This document shows positions 42,837 through 51,037 of a stretch of 64,000 nt of DNA, piece after piece. A program made the position numbers and the translations under genes. Where the stretch lies: the NCBI RefSeq assembly GCF_001436375.1, contig NZ_AZGA01000077.1, positions 53,477 to 117,476 on the forward strand. The letters run 5' to 3'. Under the pieces are notes generated by a model. It made no database searches and was not told the origin of the DNA. It saw only the letters and a list, made by a program, of their open reading frames with translations. Position 1 is the stretch's first letter. Every line of letters begins with the position of its first letter. Origin of the DNA: Agrilactobacillus composti DSM 18527 = JCM 14202. Its GTDB lineage: Bacteria > Bacillota > Bacilli > Lactobacillales > Lactobacillaceae.

Positions 42837-44261
42837 TTATTTAGCTTGCATCACCGTTAAATTATGATCCGTATGGGACCAACTACCCTGTTTGCCAAAA
42901 GTCAACAAGCCCGCGATTTGGTCCAGAAGATATGTCAGTGAGAACCAGTACATGGCCAGGACGGTCCAGGGCAGCAATAATATTTTTTTGTGGGTGTGGA
43001 TCTTCGCGTCATAGAGATAGCCGGCAATCATCGGCAAAAATCCTTCCAGCAATATGACCCAATTCACGATGGTCACTGGCACAAAATAGCTTTGGGTCAC
43101 ATTTCCCAGTTCGACTGTCAACACTGGTGCCGCCATTTGCGGGGTTAGCGCTGTAATCAGCCAAAAAATGAAGAACAGCAAAGCCAGCAACAATTGAAAA
43201 TTCTGACGCATGGAGAACAGATAACTGATTTGATCTAAATAACGTACATCTCGACTTTTGACAAAGTCCTTCAGCAAGGGGCCGACGTTGTGAAAGGCGG
43301 TAAACCAATGGCCTTTGCTCCAGCGATAGCGCTGTACCATGCTGGCGCGGATGTGTTCGGGCTTTTCATCATAGATGCGGGTGAAGTGGTTCCAGCCCAC
43401 GGTGCCGCCGCTGCGGACGATGCGGATCTCCATTTCCAGATCTTCCGTTAAACTGGTGGAGCGAAAACCATTGTTAGCCAACAGCCACTTGGTCTCTACC
43501 ACATAACCGGTGCCGCCAATGCTGTTATCTAGCCCTAAGCGATACTTGGATAATTGGAAAAAGCGGTTCATGGTCCAGTAACTGGCGGCATAGCCCAGGC
43601 TTAGGAAAGCTTGATAGTTCTTACTATCTAAATAGGCTTGGATCGCCGTAAAGTGCTTGGTCTGATACTGGCTGTCCAGCTCCGTTAGGATATTGGGGGC
43701 CACAAAATTGTCCGCATCTAAGACCATGACCATATCATATTGGCTGAGATCATCATGAACTTTCAAATAATCCAAGGCATATTGTAGGCCAGCGGGTTTC
43801 CCCACACCTTGGCGTTCAAAGGCGCCAAGACTGGTGTCCACCACCAGGTAGCCTAATTCCCGGCCGATTTTAGTAGTGGTATCGCTGGAATTATCACTGA
43901 CCACCACCACTTTATATTTGTCCTGGGGATAAGTCATTTGACTCAAGTTATGCAACGTAGCGGCGATGACTTGGGCCTCATTGTGGGCAGGGATCATGAT
44001 CAAAAACCGGGTCTTCGGAGCTTTGATGGCATAATCTCGCTTGGCTTTGCCAAAGCCAAAGGTGGCTAAGAAAATATAATACGCGGTCAAGACCAAAGTC
44101 CAGGTACTGATCACGATCACTGGGATAAAAATCCACCAGCTCAAATTTTCAATAAACGGTCCAAAGGATGCAGAAATACTGTAAAGCACATAAATTGGCA
44201 TTAAGATAACTAAAATCACAAACCAAATGCTGGCAACAACGCGTAACTTGTACTGCCCCAT
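42837..44261 (-). CDS. Membrane-bound family 2 glycosyltransferase
   Basis: 474 aa. Two N-terminal helices, GT2 catalytic domain with VVSDNSSDTT, VLDADNF (DxD), TEDLEME and QRYRWSKGHW (Q/RxxRW), and four to five C-terminal helices, the arrangement of processive synthases such as those for poly-GlcNAc or hyaluronan-like polymers. ATG at 44261 after GGAGGATTTTTGC. Stand-alone, so product unknown. Immediately outside the immunity island. Confidence 0.85.
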   Translation of the reverse strand: MGQYKLRVVASIWFVILVILMPIYVLYSISASFGPFIENLSWWIFIPVIVISTWTLVLTAYYIFLATFGFGKAKRDYAIKAPKTRFLIMIPAHNEAQVIAATLHNLSQMTYPQDKYKVVVVSDNSSDTTTKIGRELGYLVVDTSLGAFERQGVGKPAGLQYALDYLKVHDDLSQYDMVMVLDADNFVAPNILTELDSQYQTKHFTAIQAYLDSKNYQAFLSLGYAASYWTMNRFFQLSKYRLGLDNSIGGTGYVVETKWLLANNGFRSTSLTEDLEMEIRIVRSGGTVGWNHFTRIYDEKPEHIRASMVQRYRWSKGHWFTAFHNVGPLLKDFVKSRDVRYLDQISYLFSMRQNFQLLLALLFFIFWLITALTPQMAAPVLTVELGNVTQSYFVPVTIVNWVILLEGFLPMIAGYLYDAKIHTHKKILLLPWTVLAMYWFSLTYLLDQIAGLLTFGKQGSWSHTDHNLTVMQAK

Positions 44262-44276
44262 GCAAAAATCCTCCAT

Positions 44277-44857
44277 TCTCTACTAAGCATCTAAGATACC
44301 TAGTCAAACCTACCAACAAACTACGTTGACAACTATAAACTGAATTGTTTTTGGTACCTGTCGATTTTTGAGGGCGAATGATAGGGACGTTGGTAGTTAT
44401 TTGGCACAAGCTAGATGGTCAAAGATGAATGAGGGATATAAGTATAAAATTATGAAATTATAATTTTCTAATATAAGTGGTTTGTGGGGTTATTTTGACA
44501 ATTTGTTAGAAATGCCTAAATTTGCACTGTCAAAAAGCATCATCTTCCCACCATATTTTTTACACAACGTGAAGCCTTTCATTTGTCACTAGCCTACCTT
44601 GGTTGGCTAGTGGGGCCAATTATAAATTAATTTTACCTATTAGACCGGTCCTTACGCCCAGATTCACTGGGATTCTTTTTGACATTTTCAAAGTGTTGTT
44701 TAACAATAGAACCCAGTGTCAGCCTGATTTTTATTTTAGCGATGACTTGAGTGGTTTCATTTTGGTGCTATTTCAGTGTTGAGCTTTCAACTAATTTTCA
44801 TCACAATGACTTTTCAGTTATGACCAATGGGCTGACACAATTTGAAGGAGGATCATT
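44277..44857. other. 580-base intergenic region
   Basis: Holds divergent upstream regions of the glycosyltransferase and the GlpQ-like gene. One hairpin, CACTAGCC / GGCTAGTG (44587-44612), has no T-run. AT-rich, with several short near-repeats, but no ORF with a ribosome site and no recognised RNA motif. Confidence 0.4.
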
Positions 44858-45655
44858 TTGACAGAAAAACGCATTATCGCCCACCGGGGCTTACCCACCC
44901 TGGCACCAGAGAACACCTTGGCCAATTTTGAGTTAATGCCCCAGTACAACGTCAATTGGCTGGAGACGGATTTAGGTATCACTAAGGATGAACAAGTCGT
45001 GGTCTTACACGATGACTATTTAGACCGGACCACCAATGGCAGCGGGGCTTTGACGGCCACTAATTTTAAGAATTTAGAAACATATTCGGCCGGTAGCTGG
45101 TTTGCCAAGTCCTTTGCCCATGCTAAAGTGCCAACCTTAGACCAACTGGTGCAGTTTTTGAATCGGACTAAAATTAATGTCAACATTGAATTAAAGGCGG
45201 TGATTGGCCCCAATGCCAATGCCTTAGCTGACCGGTTAGTGGCCCAATTTGCCTTAGCCATCGATGCCTTGGATCCGGGGATCGATTTGATCGTGTCATC
45301 CTTTAATCCCATCATGTTGTTAAAATTAAAGCGGCTGCGGCCCAACGTGAAATTCGCCGTGCTGTTTGAAAATCATACTTTCTATGAAGACTGGACCTTG
45401 ATCATGCAAGCGGTGGGGGCTAAAATCATTCATCCCCAAAACGAAGGTTTAACTAAAGCCACCGTCCAGGCCATGAAGGCTTATGGCTATGAAGTCAATG
45501 TATGGACCGTGGACCGGATCGACCGGGCCAATGAACTATTCAACTGGGGTGTGGACAGTATCTTCACCAACATCGCCGACCAATTCAGCGCCATCCAATC
45601 CGGGGCTAAGGAAAGGACTGAAGGTTATGGACACTTCCTCACCACATGGTACTGA
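44858..45655 (+). CDS. Glycerophosphodiester phosphodiesterase (GlpQ/UgpQ type)
   Basis: 265 aa TIM-barrel enzyme without signal peptide, so cytosolic. Seen: IAHRGLPTLAPENTLANF (catalytic His and Glu), ETDLGITKDEQVVVLHDDYLDRTTNG (metal ligands and second His) and the late VNVWTVD. Splits glycerophosphodiesters into glycerol-3-phosphate and alcohol. TTG start six bases after AAGGAGG. Overlaps the MFS gene by 29 bases in another frame. Confidence 0.92.
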   Translation: MTEKRIIAHRGLPTLAPENTLANFELMPQYNVNWLETDLGITKDEQVVVLHDDYLDRTTNGSGALTATNFKNLETYSAGSWFAKSFAHAKVPTLDQLVQFLNRTKINVNIELKAVIGPNANALADRLVAQFALAIDALDPGIDLIVSSFNPIMLLKLKRLRPNVKFAVLFENHTFYEDWTLIMQAVGAKIIHPQNEGLTKATVQAMKAYGYEVNVWTVDRIDRANELFNWGVDSIFTNIADQFSAIQSGAKERTEGYGHFLTTWY

Positions 45656-46937
45656 GCACCATTTAATGTCCCGTTTGGGCTTTGATTCTACCCATCAACT
45701 AGGTGGTTTCTTATCCGTGGTCATGTCTGGGCAAATTATTTATTCTGCCTTTGAAGCCTTTAAGGGCACCTTTTACAATTTGCTTCTAAAAGTTCTAGGC
45801 GTGACTAATGGGCAATTAGGGGCGATTTTCACCTTGATCGGCATTTCTGTGTTCTTTTACATACCGGGGGGCTGGATCAACAATCGTTTTTCCGTGCGCT
45901 CGGTGTTGATCACTGGTTTGATGACCCGCATGCTCACCATGTTTGTCATTATCTTCTTCCAACCTAGTTTTGGCGTGTTACAAATCATTGCCGTTATTTG
46001 GGGCTTGACCGACGCCTTCTTTTGGCCGGGGGTTTTAAATGGCATCGTCTTGTTATCCGACCAAGCCCATCGGGGATTAGCCTTTGGGCTGCTGGAATCC
46101 ATTCGCCGGGCCGCTGAAATGCTGATGAACCTCTTATTAGTGGGGGCCATGGCTTTATTTGGCGGTATCAGTATCTTCAAAACAGGGATGCTGGTGTATA
46201 ACCTCTTAATTATTCCCGTAGTGTTTTGCATTCTCAAATATGTGCCGAAAAATGGGATTGCCACCCAAAAGACAACTTCTAACGGCACCAAAGCCTGGGA
46301 AGCTTTAAAGGGTCTATTGAAAGTATTGACCATGCCGAAAATTTGGCTAGCGGCCATCACCGCCCTGACCATTTACTGGTCTTACATCAACTTGATTTAT
46401 ACCGTGCCTTATCTCCAGGCTGTTTTCCATATTTCCCAGACCCAAGCTTCCCTGTTTGGTATTATCAATACCGGGGGGATGGGAGTCTTGGCCGGGGTCA
46501 TTTCCGGGAGCTTATCCGATTATGTCTTTAAGTCTTCCACCAAAATGATGTTTGTAGCCCTAGGCTTGACCTTAGTGGCCCTGTTAGCCACATTGTTATT
46601 GCCCAAAGGTGCCAATATGCTATGGCCCAGTATTTTATTACTGTTAGTCTTTTCCTTTGCCATCTTCTTGGCCAAAAGTATCATGTTGACCCCCATCACC
46701 GAAGCCGGCGTGCCCAAAGACTACGTGGGATCTTCCATGAGTGTGGGTTCCTTTGCTGCTTATGCCCCCGTATTTTGGGCGTATAGCTTAAATGGCCACA
46801 TCATTGATGTGAACAAACCTGTAGCTGCTTACCAACGGATCTTCTTGATCAGTGTCATCGTCGCCGCCGTCGGGGTGGTGGCAGCCTTTGTTTTGATGCT
46901 GGTGAGCCGTCAAAAACCAACCCCAACAACAAAATAA
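45627..46937 (+). CDS. MFS transporter coupled to the GlpQ-like enzyme
   Basis: 436 aa, 12 helices, of the GlpT/UhpT-like or YihN-like MFS branch (GGWINNRFSVRSVL loop; LLESIRRAAEMLMN). The ATG at 45627 lies inside the end of the phosphodiesterase gene, with AAGGACTGAAGG upstream, so expression is coupled. Import of glycerophosphodiesters or a related phospho-compound is the natural guess. An earlier in-frame ATG would overlap glpQ by 170 bases and has no ribosome site. Confidence 0.85.
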   Translation: MDTSSPHGTEHHLMSRLGFDSTHQLGGFLSVVMSGQIIYSAFEAFKGTFYNLLLKVLGVTNGQLGAIFTLIGISVFFYIPGGWINNRFSVRSVLITGLMTRMLTMFVIIFFQPSFGVLQIIAVIWGLTDAFFWPGVLNGIVLLSDQAHRGLAFGLLESIRRAAEMLMNLLLVGAMALFGGISIFKTGMLVYNLLIIPVVFCILKYVPKNGIATQKTTSNGTKAWEALKGLLKVLTMPKIWLAAITALTIYWSYINLIYTVPYLQAVFHISQTQASLFGIINTGGMGVLAGVISGSLSDYVFKSSTKMMFVALGLTLVALLATLLLPKGANMLWPSILLLLVFSFAIFLAKSIMLTPITEAGVPKDYVGSSMSVGSFAAYAPVFWAYSLNGHIIDVNKPVAAYQRIFLISVIVAAVGVVAAFVLMLVSRQKPTPTTK

Positions 46938-46948
46938 ATTAACAATGC

Positions 46949-46988
46949 AAATGACATGTGTGTCCAAGCTGGGCGCCATGTCATTTTT
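46949..46988 (+). terminator. Terminator after the MFS gene
   Basis: AAATGACATG pairs with CATGTCATTT and is followed by TTTT. Confidence 0.75.
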
Positions 46989-46996
46989 TAGATGGC

Positions 46997-47037
46997 ACAA
47001 AAAAACGACCTAACTCCACAAAGGAATTAAGCCGTTT
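46997..47037 (-). terminator. Terminator of the lemA-TPM operon
   Basis: On minus AAACGGCTTAATTCC pairs imperfectly with GGAGTTAGGTCGTTT and is followed by TTTT. Confidence 0.65.
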
Positions 47038-47062
47038 GACGTATTTATATTTAGGTGTTGGT

Positions 47063-47917
47063 TTAAATCGAAGAGCCACCGCCGCCGGATGAACCGCCGC
47101 CACCAGAGAAGCCGCCGAAGCCACCCCCTGATGAACCGCCACCGGAGCCGCCGCCAAAACCACCGCCGCCTCCGCCTAGGAAGATCCACCATGGGAAGTC
47201 GCCACCGCCACCCCGGTTACCAGGGCCTTTACCCCCGCCGCCGCTATTACGGAGGAAATAAGCGATGATTAAAATAGCGATGATAAAGCCACCAATTTTC
47301 CAACCGGATAACCAGCCACCAGATTGTTTACCCTTTAGGCGATTGACCTCGTCTTGAGATAAACTGTTCTTATCCCCCTTATAACCGTAGTGGCTATCAA
47401 TCAGGGAGGTGACACTGTTAAAGGTCTTTTGCAAGCCCGTGTTCACCTTGGCTGAATCACTGGATTTTAAATCAGCTTTATTGTCATTTAAAATCCGCCC
47501 AGAAATGGAATCAGTGATGACATCTTCCATGCCATAGCCCACTTCAATGCGGACATTGCGCTGGCCGCCATTTAAAGCATACAAGATTAAAATCCCGTTA
47601 TCCTTACCGGCCTGGCCGATGCCCCACTTCTGAAACAAATCCGGGGCATAACTGTCAATGTCATCCCCGCCGGTACTCTTGATCACCGCCACCACCACTT
47701 GGGGTTTGGCCTTGGTATCTTGATAGTACAGGTTTTTATCACTGACTAATTTTTTCGTCTTATCATCTAATAAGGTATTGGTTTCATCATAAAAATTATA
47801 TTGAGGCTTGGCCGGCATGGCTGCCTGAGCTGCCGTGGCGGTCCACAGGCTGACCAACAGCCCCAAACCCACTGCTAAAAAGCTTAAGAATTTACGGTGC
47901 TTTTCCACCCGACTCAC
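47063..47917 (-). CDS. TPM-domain (YgcG-like) membrane protein with Gly-rich tail
   Basis: 284 aa. Signal sequence (about 10-33), TPM domain (about 40-180; VVVAVIKSTGG, GILILYALNGGQRNVRIEVGYGMEDVI), one membrane helix (IGGFIIAILIIAYFL), then a low-complexity Gly/Ser tail with GGGSGGGSSGGG-type runs. Usual partner of LemA; GTG start overlaps the lemA stop by 4 bp. Role unclear, possibly membrane-stress or photosystem-like assembly factor in other taxa. Confidence 0.88.
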   Translation of the reverse strand: MSRVEKHRKFLSFLAVGLGLLVSLWTATAAQAAMPAKPQYNFYDETNTLLDDKTKKLVSDKNLYYQDTKAKPQVVVAVIKSTGGDDIDSYAPDLFQKWGIGQAGKDNGILILYALNGGQRNVRIEVGYGMEDVITDSISGRILNDNKADLKSSDSAKVNTGLQKTFNSVTSLIDSHYGYKGDKNSLSQDEVNRLKGKQSGGWLSGWKIGGFIIAILIIAYFLRNSGGGGKGPGNRGGGGDFPWWIFLGGGGGGFGGGSGGGSSGGGFGGFSGGGGSSGGGGSSI

Positions 47918-48525
47918 TTCCCGTCAGTGGTATCGCTAAAGTCCACCTTTGGCGCAGTTTCAGCTGCCTTGGTTGCCTTGAAGTAAGGTTTTTGGCCCAT
48001 GCCCATGGCATTGGCAAAGATATTCTTAGGGAAAGTAACCACGTTTTGGTTGTAGCTTTGAACCGCATCGTTGTAACGTTTACGTTCCACGGCGATCCGA
48101 TTTTCAGTCCCCTCTAACTGGGTCATTAAAGTTTGCACATTTTCATTGCTCTTTAATTGGGGATAGTTTTCTTGGATCACATTGACTAAGGTGCCCACGG
48201 ATTGATCCAATTTAGCGTTAGCCGCCATCTTTTCTTTGGTGGTACCTGCCCCAGCATATTGGGTCCGGGCTTTAGAAATATCACCAAAGACTTTTTGTTC
48301 CTGTTTCATGCTACCCTTGACGGAATTAACCAGGTTAGGTACCAAATCATAGCGCCGTTGCATGACGTTTTGGACTTGCGACCACTTGGCGTCCACATTT
48401 TGATTTTGTTTGGCTAAACTGTTGTAGGTCCCCACCCCAATCGCGATGACCCCCACCACAATAATGGCCAGACCAATGAGTATATTTCTGGTTGTATGAC
48501 TTTTATTCTGATTTTGTGAATTCAT
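47914..48525 (-). CDS. LemA family protein
   Basis: 203 aa. One N-terminal helix (ILIGLAIIVVGVIAIGVGTYNSL) followed by the LemA helical domain with the hallmark NVDAKWSQVQNVMQRRYDLVPNLVNSVKG and ENYPQLKSNENVQTLMTQLEGTENRIAVERKRYNDAV. AAGAGGAG ribosome site. Upstream partner of the TPM gene. Confidence 0.93.
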   Translation of the reverse strand: MNSQNQNKSHTTRNILIGLAIIVVGVIAIGVGTYNSLAKQNQNVDAKWSQVQNVMQRRYDLVPNLVNSVKGSMKQEQKVFGDISKARTQYAGAGTTKEKMAANAKLDQSVGTLVNVIQENYPQLKSNENVQTLMTQLEGTENRIAVERKRYNDAVQSYNQNVVTFPKNIFANAMGMGQKPYFKATKAAETAPKVDFSDTTDGK

Positions 48526-48618
48526 TTAACTGCTCCTCTTTATAAGTGACTTATCTACATTTTATCATGTTTGTCCCAAACTAATTCAGTCTTAAGGCCG
48601 AATCTGCCGTGACGTTAT

Positions 48619-48759
48619 TTATAATCATTCAAATATAAATCAGAGCACTATTTTCAGATATTGGGCATGTTATGAAAACAGGCCTGGCAACAAGCCCCTG
48701 AAAACGCCCTTATAAACCCTTTCCTTGCCTTTTGACTGGCAATTCAGTATCATTAAGAT
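48619..48759 (+). promoter_or_regulatory. dps upstream region: promoter and possible PerR-like site
   Basis: -35 TTGACT (48732-48737) and -10 TAAGAT (48754-48759) with a 16-base spacer. Further upstream TTATAATCATTCAAA (48619-48633) matches 12 of 14 fixed positions of the PerR box, but it is over 100 bases from the promoter, so a role is uncertain. Confidence 0.45.
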
Positions 48760-48803
48760 AGTACCAAAATTTAAAATCACTATAAACTAGGAGGCTGTAA
48801 GTA

Positions 48804-49310
48804 ATGATTGATAAACTAAAAGTATCTGGCCACGACAATTACGATTTTCCAAAAACTCGCGCCGCATTAAATCAATTAGTTGCTGACATTAGTCAATTAA
48901 GTGTGAATATCCATCAAACACACTGGTACATGCGAGGGAAGGAATTCTTCAGATTACATCCCCTCATGGACGACTACATGGACCAATTGGCTGAACAATT
49001 AGATCAAATTGCAGAACGACTCATCGAAATTGGTGGGGCCCCTTATTCCACAACTCGGGAATTTATCGATCATACTGGCTTACCTGAAGAAACTGGTGAA
49101 TTTGGCAAGTACACCTTAGAAGACTACATGGAACGCTTAGTCAACCAATATGAATATCTTCGGGATGTTTTCCAACAAGCCATGCTGGTCAGTGATGAAG
49201 AAAAAGACTGGCCAACCCAAGACATGCTCAATGGCATGAAGGAACTGACAGATAAGAACATCTGGATGTTAAATGCCTTCTTAGGCAAAGGCCCATTCGG
49301 CGACAAATAA
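48804..49310 (+). CDS. dps: Dps-family ferritin-like DNA-protecting protein
   Basis: 168 aa. Ferroxidase-site residues visible in NIHQTHWYMRGKEFFRLHPLMDDYMDQLAEQLDQIAERLIEIGG (His, His, Asp, Glu in the Dps pattern). Forms a 12-mer that oxidises and stores iron with H2O2 and shields DNA. AGGAGGCTGTAAGTA-ATG. Monocistronic with its own strong terminator. Confidence 0.93.
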   Translation: MIDKLKVSGHDNYDFPKTRAALNQLVADISQLSVNIHQTHWYMRGKEFFRLHPLMDDYMDQLAEQLDQIAERLIEIGGAPYSTTREFIDHTGLPEETGEFGKYTLEDYMERLVNQYEYLRDVFQQAMLVSDEEKDWPTQDMLNGMKELTDKNIWMLNAFLGKGPFGDK

Positions 49311-49357
49311 ATCCAAACCTTCGGCTCACTACTGAAGTGCAACATTAAATAAAAAAT

Positions 49358-49403
49358 AATAGGACACTTTTAAAATCGCCTTGGATTTTAAAAGTGTCCT
49401 ATT
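49358..49403. terminator. Terminator after dps
   Basis: AATAGGACACTTTTAAAATC pairs perfectly with GATTTTAAAAGTGTCCTATT (20 bp, 6-base loop). Confidence 0.9.
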
Positions 49404-49447
49404 TCATTTGAGTAATTACGTCACGTTATATCTTGATGATAAAAATT

Positions 49448-50227
49448 TTAAGGATCCTTGGCGTCGTCTTCAATTTCTTCATCTGCGACTTCATGGGCTA
49501 AAGAAGAATGCATGCGTCGCAATTCTGTCACTTGAGCTTCAATAGAGCCCAACATCTCAGTTTGAATCTTTTGGATTTGTAACAGATTAGGATTGTCTTG
49601 TTGAATCATGTGATCAACTTTGGCATGTAAGACCCGAATCTCTTCTTCAGACTTCAGATTGACATGGTAATCATTGCGAGATTCCATGCGGTCATATTCC
49701 GAAGACCGATTTTGACTCATCATAATGAGTGGTGCCTGAATAGCTGCCACCATACTTAAAAATAAGTTCAAGAGGATAAAAGGAAATGGATCAAAATCTG
49801 CGCCAAACAAGTGCAGTGTGTTGATCACGATCCAGACGATCATGACAGAGACAAAGGAAATAATAAATGGCCAACTCCCGCCGAAGTGGGCAACAGCATC
49901 CGCCACCCGCTGACCAAATGTTAACGAGTTTTCCAATTGCTCCCGGACATCGATGACCTGGTAAGCATCTTTTGCTAAGACCCGGGTCAATTTCTGATTC
50001 AGCTTGTGATTTTGTCGATAGTCCTTGGCAATCATCTGATCCATTCTACGCAAGCGATAGATGACCAGATGCTCATTACAAATAAAGTCTTGGTTTGCTG
50101 CCTTTGGATAGTCCCGACGAATCAACGCCCTTAAAGAACCATCCAAATCTTCTAGGAACACGCCCCCTACTAGATCATAAGTCTTATGATCCACCAGACA
50201 ACGCGCTTTATAGCCTGTTTTTTTCAT
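49448..50227 (-). CDS. DUF1003 membrane protein
   Basis: 259 aa. Central DUF1003 region with two helices: GQRVADAVAHFGGSWPFIISF, then FDPFPFILLNLFLSMVAAIQAPLIMMSQNRS. Soluble N-terminal part and a C-terminal coiled coil (HAKVDHMIQQDNPNLLQIQKIQTEML) with an acidic end. ATG at 50227 with GAGGTG nine bases upstream. Preceded by a 31-codon ORF. Function of the family unknown. Confidence 0.85.
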   Translation of the reverse strand: MKKTGYKARCLVDHKTYDLVGGVFLEDLDGSLRALIRRDYPKAANQDFICNEHLVIYRLRRMDQMIAKDYRQNHKLNQKLTRVLAKDAYQVIDVREQLENSLTFGQRVADAVAHFGGSWPFIISFVSVMIVWIVINTLHLFGADFDPFPFILLNLFLSMVAAIQAPLIMMSQNRSSEYDRMESRNDYHVNLKSEEEIRVLHAKVDHMIQQDNPNLLQIQKIQTEMLGSIEAQVTELRRMHSSLAHEVADEEIEDDAKDP

Positions 50228-50255
50228 GGTGTTAAACACCTCAATCAATCAAAAT

Positions 50256-50351
50256 TCAGCCTAAAGCCAGGCGGGTTACTTGCCCGGCCGTCTGCAGCTG
50301 ATACGCCGCGGGACCATCATCTTCAATACTCGATATATGATGTTGTGACAT
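50256..50351 (-). CDS. 31-codon ORF, possible leader peptide of the DUF1003 gene
   Basis: ATG at 50351 preceded by AGGAAAGGTGGTGG. Peptide includes SSIEDDGPAAY, an acidic-proline segment. It ends 28 bases before the DUF1003 start. May be a regulatory uORF; no attenuator hairpin seen between the two. Confidence 0.4.
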   Translation of the reverse strand: MSQHHISSIEDDGPAAYQLQTAGQVTRLALG

Positions 50352-50602
50352 AATAACCCACCACCTTTCCTAGGTAAACCAAGTTCTTTTACAACACACT
50401 CATTATAGGCCCATGAAAAGTTAAAAGCAATTATTTTCAATTGGCAAAATATGGCTTCGTAGCAAGGTAAAAGACCATTATTTGGCTTGGGAAATTGGCC
50501 AGTCGCCCGGTTATTGACATCCCTGAAATAACCAGATTGCAGGTCAGCAGTGTGACATTCAACACTACGGTCAACAGAGTGGTAATCAACACCTTTTTCT
50601 AG

Positions 50603-50716
50603 TATAATAAAGTAATTGAAAAGAAGCCGTTAGGCCGGCTAAGACACTAACGGCTTCAAACATGGTCTGGAAATGACTGTTTGACTTAAGCTAACCGCTA
50701 TTGGTTAGCTTTTTTT
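50603..50716 (+). ncRNA. Putative antisense RNA of a type I toxin-antitoxin locus
   Basis: -10 TATAAT at 50603-50608 on plus; the transcript would start near 50615 and end at the AGCTAACC / GGTTAGCT hairpin followed by TTTTTTT (50689-50716), about 100 nt. It carries a second hairpin (GAAGCCGTTAG / CTAACGGCTTC, 50621-50657) and overlaps the 3' end of the convergent toxin-like transcript, as in TxpA/RatA- or BsrG/SR4-type systems. Confidence 0.5.
50621..50657 (-). terminator. Terminator of the toxin-like transcript
   Basis: On minus GAAGCCGTTAG pairs with CTAACGGCTTC over 11 bases and is followed by TTTTC. Confidence 0.7.
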
Positions 50717-50793
50717 ATAATGGCGTATGCTTTTGCAAAATTAATGCATGCAATACTAAAAACATACGCCGCCAGCGCAATAGTAACCGTTAG
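50698..50793 (-). pseudogene. Decayed holin-like type I toxin ORF
   Basis: Frame reading (x)TVTIALAAYVFSIACINFAKAYAIIKKANQ, about 31 aa: one hydrophobic helix plus a lysine tail, like putative holin-like toxins. TGGAGG lies seven bases before a CTA codon where a start would be expected; no ATG, GTG or TTG is in frame. An overlapping ATG frame (50825-50790, after GGAGGTGGTTGTT) ends after 11 codons. A TATAAT on minus (50935-50930) could drive the transcript. Start-codon loss or a frameshift is likely. Confidence 0.45.
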
Positions 50794-50980
50794 CTCGAAT
50801 CCTCCAGCCTTTCCAAGTTAAGCATAACAACCACCTCCATGTCCTGGAAATAATTGAGTGGTGGTGTGTCATCTCTAAAACCACTGGACGGGTAGTTTGG
50901 ACGCGTTCCACTTGCTCCGCCGTGTTAATATTATACTAAATATTGAGGTTGCCGTATATTCTGGTGCCTTAGCTTGACAA

Positions 50981-51026
50981 AAATACGCGACTCAAAACTA
51001 ATTCACCAGTTTTGAGTCGCGTATTT
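50981..51026. terminator. Terminator of the NhaC-family gene
   Basis: AAATACGCGACTCAAAACT pairs with AGTTTTGAGTCGCGTATTT (19 bp); on minus followed by TTTTTG. Confidence 0.9.
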
Positions 51027-51037
51027 AATCTTTTTGA

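Noticed and set aside
44587..44612. Hairpin CACTAGCC / GGCTAGTG as a terminator
   Set aside because: No T-run on either strand, and no gene ends next to it.
45483..45626. Upstream extension of the MFS transporter
   Set aside because: It would lie wholly inside the GlpQ-like gene in another frame without a ribosome site; ATG at 45627 has one.
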